Part shown: positions 11,258 through 18,774 of the stretch, one piece after another
How positions within the stretch are numbered: position 1 is the stretch's first letter
Layout of the letters: each line of letters opens with the position of its first letter
Assembly (NCBI GenBank): GCA_917880885.1
Contig: OU862919.1
Location: forward strand, 51,559,058-51,623,057
DNA: 64,000 bases
DNA from: Limnephilus marmoratus
Lineage: Eukaryota; Arthropoda; Insecta; Trichoptera; Limnephilidae
Direction: 5' to 3'
The notes under the pieces: generated by a model
Database searches by the model: none
What the model saw: the letters and a program-made list of their open reading frames with translations, nothing else
Told to the model about the DNA's origin: nothing
Translations under genes and position numbers: made by a program

Positions 11258-14200
11258 TTATGAACGCCTTGAACGGAGCCTTCCTTCCCAAGGTCTTAGT
11301 TGAGTAGTTTGCTCTCGATCATCCGCTGGTAATCTGAAATCAAGAGAACTCCACGTTAGCCCCTTCAACAAAGCTGAGGTCCCCAACTCGTCTGAAGCGC
11401 ATTTCGTGACCTCAGACGCGGTGGGTGGGTTATTATCTTCACTCTCCTCTTCCCATCTCACAGATAAACTCTTTAACTGATCAATATGCCTCTTCCAAGT
11501 CAACGGAGTACCACAGATCCTAACGATATAAACTTTTTTACCCACTTTCCTTTCTACAATACCTCTAACCCAACCAACTTTATTCACCTGACGGAAGTCC
11601 TTGACCAGACACTTCTGTCCAACATGTAAATTCCTAATTTTTACGCCCCCATAATTCCTTATTTGATTATCCTGACTCCTTTTTATATTATCGTTAGCTA
11701 TTTTTCTCTGTTCTGACACATCTTCCTGAGTGGTTTTAGGAATTAAACTACTGAAAGTTGATTTCAGTCTCCTACCAAACATCAAGACTGCCGGTTCTAA
11801 TCCCGTTGTGCAATGTGGCGAATTTCGATAATCCGACAGAAAATCACATAATCTACTTTCATAATTTACTGGAAAATTATTCCTAACCATAATTTTTTTA
11901 AAAAAATTTTTTACCGTTCTAACTGAATTTTCAGCTTGTCCATTACACTGAGGGAATTTTACCGGTGAATTTAAAAATTCTATGTTATTCTCTTTAAGAA
12001 ATTCTTTAAACTCTACACTAGAAAATGCTGTTCCATTATCCGAAACTATGCAATCAGGGTTACCAAAATTAGAGAAAATTCTTCTCAATTCCTTAATCGT
12101 GTTAAACGAATCCGCCCTTGGAACCTCTAAGCAATCGATCCACTTGGAAAAAGCGTCACAAATTACAAGAAACATTTTTCCTGCTACCGGTCCGCAGTAG
12201 TCTACATGCACCCTACTCCAAGTTGCCCCAGGGTTCGGCCACACTGACAAATGACTCTTAGAAGGTGCCGGCCTCATAGCCGCGCAATCATCACATTTTA
12301 GAACCATTTTTTCAATGTCATTGTTCAGTGATGGCCACCAAAAATAAGCTTTTGCTAGGCCCTTCATTTTAACTATTCCTAAATGAGATCTGTGTAATAA
12401 CTCTAGCACATGTTCTTGTAAGGAACTCGGAATGACAATTCTATGTTGCCAGAAAAGGCAATCCTTGACTATGGACATTTCGTTTCTCTTAACCCAGAAT
12501 CTCCACAGTACATCATCTCGACCAACTCGTTTTGGCCAGCCCTTACGCAAACACGTTAAAATTTCCTGAATAACCGTGTCTGTCTCTATAGCTGTGGAAA
12601 TGAGCTTGATATCTATGTGCTCGCATTTATCTACATAACACACAAAATCTGATCCATAATCATCTTCAAATTCTTCTTGAGAATTTTCTACCGGAAGCCG
12701 AGATAGAAAATCCGCATGATTATGACATGACTTGACAAATTCTACCTTATACGCAAATCCTGCTAATATAATTCCATAACGCTGCAATCTGTTAGCCGCT
12801 AAAACCGGAATGTTTTTGTGTTCACCTAAAATCCTCATCAAGGGCATATTATCTACGCATAAAGTAAACTCCCGACCGAATAGGTATTGAAAGAATTTGT
12901 TCAGACCAAACACAATAGCTAACGCTTCTAAATCTAGAATACTGTATTTCTTTTCTGCACTAGACAAACTTCTTGATGCAAATTCGATCGGTCTCATTGA
13001 ACCGTCCGCAAATGTGTGTAATAACACGGCTCCGAGGCCTGCGCTGCTCGCGTCTGTATATAACTTAAGAGGAAGGTTGGGAAAATAATGAGTGAGAATT
13101 CTATCAGAACCCATTAGATACTTTACTTTATCTACTGCGTCAATGCATGACTTCCCAAATTCAAACTTTGCATTCTTCTTTAAAAGATTATGCAAAGGTT
13201 CTAAAATTGATGACATGTTCGGTATGAAGTTCCGATAAAAATTAAAAAATCCCAAAAGACTCCTCAATTGATGCACGTCAGATGGGTACGGTGCATTCTT
13301 AATTGCTTCCAATTTATCTTTTTGAGGTTCAATGCCCCTTCCCGAAATAACGTATCCCAAAAATTCTATAGATTTAACAAAAAACTGACACTTCCCAGTA
13401 TTGACACATAAACCACATTCTTTCAACCGCTCGCAGACCGCGCAAATATTATTATACAGATCAAGTTCATCGACCCCTGAAATAATAATATCGTCTAGGT
13501 AAAAGGCTACGCCTTTTAAACCTTGTAAACAACTTGATATTGTTCTTGCGAAGATGGCCGGAGCCGATTTAAACCCAAAAACCAACCTGTTATATTGGAA
13601 CAGACCTAAGTGTGTGTTAATAGTTGTAAACTTTTTACAATGATCCGCTAATTCTAACTGTGAATATGCTTCCTTAAGGTCTAATTTTGCAAAAACTTTG
13701 CCCGAACTAACCTTATGTATGACCTCCTCAATCTTTGGCATCGGATATTTCTCTAAATTGGAAATCAAATTAAGACTCCTTTTATAATCTACACAAATTC
13801 TTATATCTCCATTTTTCTTGACCACCGGAACAATCGGTGAAGCGAATTCGCTACTTGTAACCGGGGAGATTATACCTTTTTCTACCATCGATCTTAATTC
13901 GGATTCGATCTTCCCTTTAATAGAAAAAGGAACCGGCCTTGCATTGAAAAAAATTGGATCCGATTCCTGGTTTACCTTAAAATAAACTTTATATTTGTTA
14001 AATCTTCCCAACTTTTGCGAAAACACTTCCGGGTAATCTTGAATAAATTTTTCTCCATTCCTCATTTGCGGCGTCACTAAATTAATTGTCTCCTGAGAAG
14101 TTATCCCAAGATCGAAACATTCCATAAAATCTCTCCCCACAATTAATTCTGTTCCTTTTATTACTACAATAAAATTAATATTTTTGTTCCTACCCTTAAA

Positions 14201-14893
14201 TTTCACATCAAAAATCGCCTTTCCTACGACTTTTAAACGATTATTTCCATAACCTGAAATAATCCGCTTGTCTTGTGACAAAATGATTGAACTAAAATGT
14301 CGTTTAAAAATACCCTCCGGCATCACACATAAAGATGAACCGGAATCAATCATTGCCGTAAACTTCTTGTTATTAATTTCAATTTCAGCAGTAATCGGAC
14401 TAATTGACGCAACTAAAACTTTACTATCCCTGTGATTTTCAAAAATGGGATTTATAGGATTATTCTTGCAGAATTTCTGTAAATGCCCAACGCCCTTACA
14501 TTTAAAACATTTCGCATTACGAAATTTACAATCAAACGATAGATGATCATTCCTTTTGCAAATAAAACACTGTTTTTTAACACTACCCACGGGTGATCTA
14601 AAATTCGTACCTGAATTTGATCCTAACCTATAAGCTGGTTTCGTGTTAAAACTACCCTTGGGGCTCGACGATCGTTCCCTACGCTGATCTCGCTTGACCC
14701 CATCGCTAGTAACTCGTTTTTTTACTAGGTTTACTTCTGATTTTACTGTATTAGCACTATCCAAAGTTGACATACTAACTGCAAGTCCTTCTATTTCATT
14801 AAACGATAACGTTTGCCCTTCCACAAAAATTTTCTCTTTCGCGCGCCCCGGTAACAACCCGATTGCAAACATGTCTATAAGATTTTTTTTCAA
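11258..14893 (-). CDS. Ty3/gypsy nucleocapsid-protease-RT-RNase H-integrase polyprotein
   Basis: About 1211 codons. In order: two CCHC zinc knuckles (about residues 109-122 and 129-142), an aspartic protease with DSG (about 183), a reverse transcriptase with YLDD (about 465), an RNase H with YTDAS (about 614), a catalytic Glu (about 656) and VDN (about 681), then an integrase with an HHCC finger (about 834-870) and the DD35E triad (HVDY about 898, SDNG about 952, NGQAEN about 989; 35 residues between the last Asp and Glu). All catalytic residues are present. The first codon shown is TTG, not ATG: the frame really continues from gag and is cut off upstream by the A8 run at 14883-14890. The product copies element RNA into DNA and integrates it. 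Confidence 0.93.
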   Translation of the reverse strand: MKKNLIDMFAIGLLPGRAKEKIFVEGQTLSFNEIEGLAVSMSTLDSANTVKSEVNLVKKRVTSDGVKRDQRRERSSSPKGSFNTKPAYRLGSNSGTNFRSPVGSVKKQCFICKRNDHLSFDCKFRNAKCFKCKGVGHLQKFCKNNPINPIFENHRDSKVLVASISPITAEIEINNKKFTAMIDSGSSLCVMPEGIFKRHFSSIILSQDKRIISGYGNNRLKVVGKAIFDVKFKGRNKNINFIVVIKGTELIVGRDFMECFDLGITSQETINLVTPQMRNGEKFIQDYPEVFSQKLGRFNKYKVYFKVNQESDPIFFNARPVPFSIKGKIESELRSMVEKGIISPVTSSEFASPIVPVVKKNGDIRICVDYKRSLNLISNLEKYPMPKIEEVIHKVSSGKVFAKLDLKEAYSQLELADHCKKFTTINTHLGLFQYNRLVFGFKSAPAIFARTISSCLQGLKGVAFYLDDIIISGVDELDLYNNICAVCERLKECGLCVNTGKCQFFVKSIEFLGYVISGRGIEPQKDKLEAIKNAPYPSDVHQLRSLLGFFNFYRNFIPNMSSILEPLHNLLKKNAKFEFGKSCIDAVDKVKYLMGSDRILTHYFPNLPLKLYTDASSAGLGAVLLHTFADGSMRPIEFASRSLSSAEKKYSILDLEALAIVFGLNKFFQYLFGREFTLCVDNMPLMRILGEHKNIPVLAANRLQRYGIILAGFAYKVEFVKSCHNHADFLSRLPVENSQEEFEDDYGSDFVCYVDKCEHIDIKLISTAIETDTVIQEILTCLRKGWPKRVGRDDVLWRFWVKRNEMSIVKDCLFWQHRIVIPSSLQEHVLELLHRSHLGIVKMKGLAKAYFWWPSLNNDIEKMVLKCDDCAAMRPAPSKSHLSVWPNPGATWSRVHVDYCGPVAGKMFLVICDAFSKWIDCLEVPRADSFNTIKELRRIFSNFGNPDCIVSDNGTAFSSVEFKEFLKENNIEFLNSPVKFPQCNGQAENSVRTVKNFFKKIMVRNNFPVNYESRLCDFLSDYRNSPHCTTGLEPAVLMFGRRLKSTFSSLIPKTTQEDVSEQRKIANDNIKRSQDNQIRNYGGVKIRNLHVGQKCLVKDFRQVNKVGWVRGIVERKVGKKVYIVRICGTPLTWKRHIDQLKSLSVRWEEESEDNNPPTASEVTKCASDELGTSALLKGLTWSSLDFRLPADDREQTTQLRPWEGRLRSRRS

Positions 14894-15263
14894 GCCTCGT
14901 TTCGAATTGACAATACGTTGCTAAAGAACGAAGTCTAACCGCGAAATCTCTTATCGTCTCGCCTTGTTGTTGCCTCGCTAAAAAAAAATTCTCCCGTTCT
15001 TTAAAAACTGAACGATTTTTGTTACAATGTTTGTCGAGAAGCGCTAAAAGTTTATCAAAAGATAAGTCCGTTACTTTACTTGGAAAACACAGATTAATTA
15101 GTAAGGTCAACGTTTCTGATTCTAGGAGATTCAATAAAAAAGCCCGTTTTTTCTCCACAGACGCTTTGTCATCATGGATCACGAAAAATTGCTCTATCCG
15201 AAGTCGAAACAACCCCCAGTCTCCGGAGAGATGGCAAAACGGTGGTATTCTACCCGATTCCAT
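14888..15263 (-). CDS. Ty3/gypsy gag (capsid part), frame broken before the zinc knuckles
   Basis: Starts at ATG 15263 (MESGRIPPF). The frame extends upstream without a stop, but this Met begins the capsid-like sequence. The visible part has typical gag features: a tryptophan-rich start (GDWGLFRLRIEQFF), helical blocks and ARQQQGETIRDFAVRLRSLA. Near 14890 the run of eight A shifts the frame by one, and in this frame the protein then reads 31 unrelated residues to a stop at 14799. The capsid end and zinc knuckles continue in the neighbouring frame. Either a recent indel, an assembly homopolymer error or slippage explains the break. Gag builds the particle in which reverse transcription occurs. 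Confidence 0.8.
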
Positions 15264-15710
15264 AACTCCCAACAAATAAATCGGCAAAGAAAAATCAACA
15301 AGAAAACAATAACAAATAATCCCTCTCAAAGAATCAAAAATACTTATCTCAGGAACTCTTCTGGTCTCCCTCTGGGTTTTATCCTTGTCTTCTGATTAAT
15401 TGATTAATCCAATGATCCACAGATTCGTCCTCGAAACTATTAATCCAATGATCCGTTTTGACCTTGAAACTTCTGATTAATCCAATGATCCACAACCAGA
15501 TCGCCTCCTTGCGGTATTTCACTTCTGTTCCTAAAACAAAAATCTTCTTATTCAGCCCGTAGCCACGGAACCAAATGCTCCTTAATCTCGAGCAGAATCT
15601 CTTCCGATTCCTTGCCAAAACTGCAAGTCACTCCAGCAGTGACTTAGTCCTCCGTGTCCAGCACCAATTGTTATTCGCACGCGTAACTTTCACACAATTA
15701 TACTTATACG

Positions 15711-15719
15711 GCTGCGCCA
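15711..15719 (-). promoter_or_regulatory. tRNA primer-binding site
   Basis: In element orientation TGGCGCAGC begins two bases after the 5' LTR. TGG is the complement of the universal tRNA CCA end; the sequence resembles the TGGCGCAGT site used with tRNA-Ser by the Drosophila 17.6/297 lineage. Serine is therefore the likely primer, by analogy only. Confidence 0.75.
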
Positions 15720-15721
15720 AT

Positions 15722-16000
15722 TGTTATGTCTGCCCTTTCCTCGGCAGATAGTAATTATTAATAAGGTTCTTTGAATATAAAAGTGTTTATTTACTGGAAT
15801 AACCTAGCTGGTTAGCTACGTCTGTTTACTATTCGGGGGTAGGTAAATCTCTCGAGCCTTGCCACGGGAGCTCGCAAAGTATATCTCTGAGACTGCTTCT
15901 TGTACGCCAATGCCATCTGGCGAGCTATGGTGCAAGCTACATGCTTACCGCCATCTATCGTATTCTTTCCATATGAAATACTTAATTACTCTACATCACA
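15722..16000 (-). repeat. 5' LTR of the Ty3/gypsy element
   Basis: Identical to the LTR at 10781-11059. It should contain the element promoter and polyadenylation signals. The leader between it and gag (15264-15721) is non-coding. Confidence 0.95.
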
Positions 16001-16588
16001 ATTATGTATATTGTAAAACTTTTTATATTAATAGATACCTGCACAGGCTGGCATTATGTATACATATATACCAAAAAACTGAAAAGATATGTATTTTGTT
16101 AGAAAGCAGTCACTTCATGGTTTGACATATTTAATGAAATTAAACAATTATTTTGTTATATTTAATTAAACGAAGACAATATAAGCGAAAGTCAGTCGAA
16201 AATCTGAGAACAGAAAAATCAGAAAAAGATATTGACACCGCTGGGACTTGAACCCAGGACCTCTTGCTATTATACTTATATTGTCTTACTTTCGCTTATA
16301 TTGTCTTCGTTTAATTAAATATTACAATTTGAGGTTTTGCTCATAAAGTTAAAATAAAAATAAAAATATTCATCCTAGACTTGCAGAAAAGTCAATAGAT
16401 GTCGCATATGAAAATAAAATGGATAAAGATTTATCCAGACACTATCTAGAGAGCATTTAGTTCGGGTTTGAATCTTGCAATCATACATAAAGATAGTTGC
16501 CAATAATATATGCATTAAGAGGATGAAGATAGTGTGGGCGGTTCTTAGTCGAAGTATGATACAGTTAAAAGTGACCGAATTGGATATC

Positions 16589-16660
16589 GGCACGGTGGCG
16601 CAGTGGTTAGCGCGTTTGCCCGGAAAGCAAGAGGTCCTGGGTTCAAGTCCCAGCGGTGTC
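16589..16660 (+). other. tRNA-like sequence in unit 1
   Basis: A perfect A box (TGGCGCAGTGG, 16596-16606) and B box (GTTCAAGTCC, 16641-16650), with a 5-bp T stem (CTGGG/CCCAG) and a D stem GCGC/GCGC. The anticodon arm can form but position 33 is C, not U, and the acceptor stem has a mismatch, so this is a tRNA-derived pol III promoter rather than a working tRNA. Confidence 0.75.
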
Positions 16661-17002
16661 AATATCTTTTTCTGATTTTTCTGTTCTCAGATTTTCGACT
16701 GACTTTCGCTTATATTGTCTTCGTTTAATTAAATATTACAATTTGAGGTTTTGCTCATAAAGTTAAAATAAAAATAAAAATATTCATCCTAGACTTGCAG
16801 AAAAGTCAATAGATGTCGCATATGAAAATAAAATGGATAAAGATTTATCCAGACACTATCTAGAGAGCATTTAGTTCGGGTTTGAATCTTGCAATCATAC
16901 ATAAAGATAGTTGCCAATAATATATGCATTAAGAGGATGAAGATAGTGTGGGCGGTTCTTAGTCGAAGTATGATACAGTTAAAAGTGACCGAATTGGATA
17001 TC

Positions 17003-17074
17003 GGCACGGTGGCGCAGTGGTTAGCGCGTTTCCCCGGTAAGCAAGAGGTCTTGGGTTCAAGTCCCAGCGGTGTC
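17003..17074 (+). other. tRNA-like sequence in unit 2
   Basis: Same structure as the copy at 16589; the anticodon arm differs (CCCCGGTAAG against CCCGGAAAG) and one T-arm-proximal C is T. Pol III boxes are intact. Confidence 0.75.
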
Positions 17075-17207
17075 AATATCTTTTTCTGATTTTTCTGTTC
17101 TCAGATTTTCGACTGACTTTCGCTTATATTGTCTTCGTTTAATTAAATATTACAATTTGAGGTTTTGCTCATAAAGTTAAAATAAAAATAAAAATAATTA
17201 TTTTGTT

Positions 17208-17402
17208 TGTAACCGCGATTTGTTTATTTAATTATTTTAATACTGACCGGTTTCGCTTAACACAATCATCTTCAGGGTATGAAATTAAACTGATCAAAAA
17301 TATATTGTGTGAGCTTACGACGAAGGACTTAGCCCGCCGAGGAATCGAACACGCGACGCCCAGGTAGGACCCAAGCGCTATGCCCACTCAACCACAGACC
17401 GG
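17208..17402 (-). mobile_element. tRNA-headed SINE-like element with a hammerhead motif
   Basis: On the minus strand the head (about 17402-17331) has an A-box-like TGTGGTTGAGTGGGCA (17381-17396) and a B box GTTCGATTCC (17341-17350). About 50 bp later lies a hammerhead-like core (17240-17280), followed by an AT-rich tail ending at the tandem tRNA-like insert. The order of pol III promoter, then ribozyme, then tail implies a short self-processing transcript. No target duplication was identified, so the ends are approximate. Confidence 0.6.
17240..17280 (-). ncRNA. Hammerhead ribozyme-like motif, ACCGGT type
   Basis: Core CTGAAGA (17269-17275 inverted), then a 14-nt stem II region, GAA, palindrome ACCGGT and C as the cleavage nucleotide. 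The flanks ATACC and AGTAT pair over four base pairs after one mismatch (stem I). Stem II is weak: only a few pairs form in TGATTGTGTTAAGC. The core is complete, but activity is uncertain because of stem II. Confidence 0.55.
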
Positions 17403-18049
17403 TCTAGTATCATTCAGTATCAGTCTATTATCTAGTAAGGAAATGTGCTTTTTTTGTTGTTTTAAATAATAATATATTGGCATTAAGAAATTTAATTTGG
17501 CATTATTTTAAAGGCAACATTGGCATTTTTGTGAGACAATTACAATTATTAAAAAAAATCTTGCTCCACCTACTGATTTAATTTACCCAATGAAAAATAT
17601 TAAAGAACATAAACATCTTAAAAATGCATTAATTTATTTTAGAAACTTAAATCGGTCATTTGTAATATGAATTTACGCATATTAAAATGCTTTTGTTGTC
17701 TTTTTTATTATATATTTCATCATATTTACATAGAAATAAAGCAAAGTTGCGTCCTCCTGAAAATCCTGAAAATTTTAAATTCTTTAATTTACTGTTAAAA
17801 TTAAAATAAAATAAATATAGTAGCATACATTCTAATTAGATATTTGCTATACCTTTTTCATTAAAAAAATAATTTTTCAAATATTTTGTTGGCCTGAAAT
17901 CCAAATTTAGGTTTTGTATGAAAAAGACTACCGAATCGTTCCCATTAATAAATAAATTTTAGGGTTGAAACTCACAATTAGTACCGTAACATATTTTGAT
18001 TTATGCAATTTATTAAATATTAAATCATAAGTTTCAGAAATTTAATTAA
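17403..18049. other. No gene recognised
   Basis: Strongly AT-rich sequence without repeat matches inside the window. Confidence 0.5.
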
Positions 18050-18289
18050 ATCGGGCCCGAAGCTCAGAGCACCAACGGCGGTATTTTTTCCGTCTCGAAA
18101 TGGACTCGCATCACCTCCATCAATCAAATCACCAAACGCTACCAACTTGGATTCTTTGACAGTCGAGAAAATGTAAAGAATCGGGCGGGTCCCGGGTCTC
18201 CAGATATAATAGCCGCGGACGCTGATTATGATTCATATTGGACATTAATCAATCCCAACTCAACCGATCTAATAACAACTAATAACTGA
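18050..18289 (+). other. ATG-less open frame of unknown origin
   Basis: 79 sense codons ending in TGA, in a patch GC-richer than its surroundings. The translation has balanced, protein-like composition, with segments such as GGIFSVSKWTRITSINQ, RYQLGFFDSREN and DADYDSYWTLINP. The frame has no ATG and is closed upstream by TAA at 18047. It might be a decayed coding exon or chance. I recognise no family, and no clear splice pair is visible. Confidence 0.25.
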
Positions 18290-18774
18290 CTGTGGAACCG
18301 GGAGGTATAATACAGCGGGTATCTCTTACTTTTTACGTTGTTTCGTAAGCCTTCCTTAGACATTTCACACTCTAAACTCACGGCCGTTTTCGCACAGCAT
18401 CCAAAAATAATTGTATTTTTTCTACCATAAAAACATGGTAATTTTATTGTCGTTTCATTTCGTTTTACTGCGTGCAACTAGCCCAGCTCAAACATAAATT
18501 TGGGTTGTGTTCTGTATTTCGGAAATGTTTTATTTATTTAATATTAATTTGTGTGTTTTTTACAATAAGTACCTATACATTTTTATATGTTATACAGTGT
18601 TAAAAATGAATATAAAAATAGTTTTTCCTCACCATAAAGAGACAAGGCTCCTGTGTTTGGAGCGAGAATTAATGCGCAATTGTATGAAATCATGTAAATA
18701 AATAATAAAATGTTGCAAATACTAACAAAAAGATAAGTACGAAAAACTCAAATTTTTTTCAACAAGAAATAATT
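18290..18774. other. No gene recognised
   Basis: AT-rich spacer before the LINE tail; only short chance frames. Confidence 0.5.

Larger units (their letters stand above)
10781..16000 (-). mobile_element. Young Ty3/gypsy LTR retrotransposon, 5220 bp
   Basis: Complete element read on the minus strand: 5' LTR (15722-16000), tRNA primer-binding site, gag, pol, polypurine tract and 3' LTR (10781-11059). The two 279-bp LTRs are identical base for base by eye, so the insertion is very recent (LTRs are identical when an element integrates). There is no env-like frame after integrase. The flanks do not form a clear direct target duplication: TAAT precedes on the left and ATTA follows on the right. 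Domain order protease-RT-RNase H-integrase places it in Ty3/gypsy rather than copia. One frame break at an A8 run separates gag from the rest. Confidence 0.95.
16158..17195 (+). mobile_element. Tandem tRNA-like retroelement inserted as one multimer
   Basis: Perfect 12-bp target duplications AATTATTTTGTT flank the whole block (16146-16157 and 17196-17207). Inside are an inverted partial unit (16158-16295), two direct 414-bp units (16296-16709 and 16710-17123) differing at about three positions, and a third partial unit ending in an A-rich tail (AAAATAAAAATAAAAAT). Each full unit carries one tRNA-like sequence. Solo relatives are at 32698-32955 and, tail only, at 33601-33661. A dimeric insert with an inverted 5' piece resembles the pseudo-LTR layout of Penelope-like elements, or reverse transcription of a concatemeric RNA. 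The two frames at 16375-16662 and 16789-17076 on the minus strand are by-products. Confidence 0.8.

Noticed and set aside
12897..13088. Plus-strand frames inside the gypsy element
   Set aside because: Antisense shadows of pol; no independent support.
16158..16270. Hammerhead-like string in the tRNA-like family (GAAGACAATATAAGCGAAA)
   Set aside because: It has GAAGA and GAAA at plausible spacing, but the first core bases C3-U4 are missing, CAATATAAGC cannot form stem II, and no palindrome or NUH site follows. Treated as chance.
16589..16660. Functional tRNA gene
   Set aside because: Pol III boxes and T stem are good, but position 33 is C, the acceptor stem has a mismatch and the sequence is repeated inside a mobile element.
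16375..17076. Two near-identical 95-codon frames on the minus strand
   Set aside because: They are by-products of the 414-bp tandem unit, crossing the tRNA-like part.
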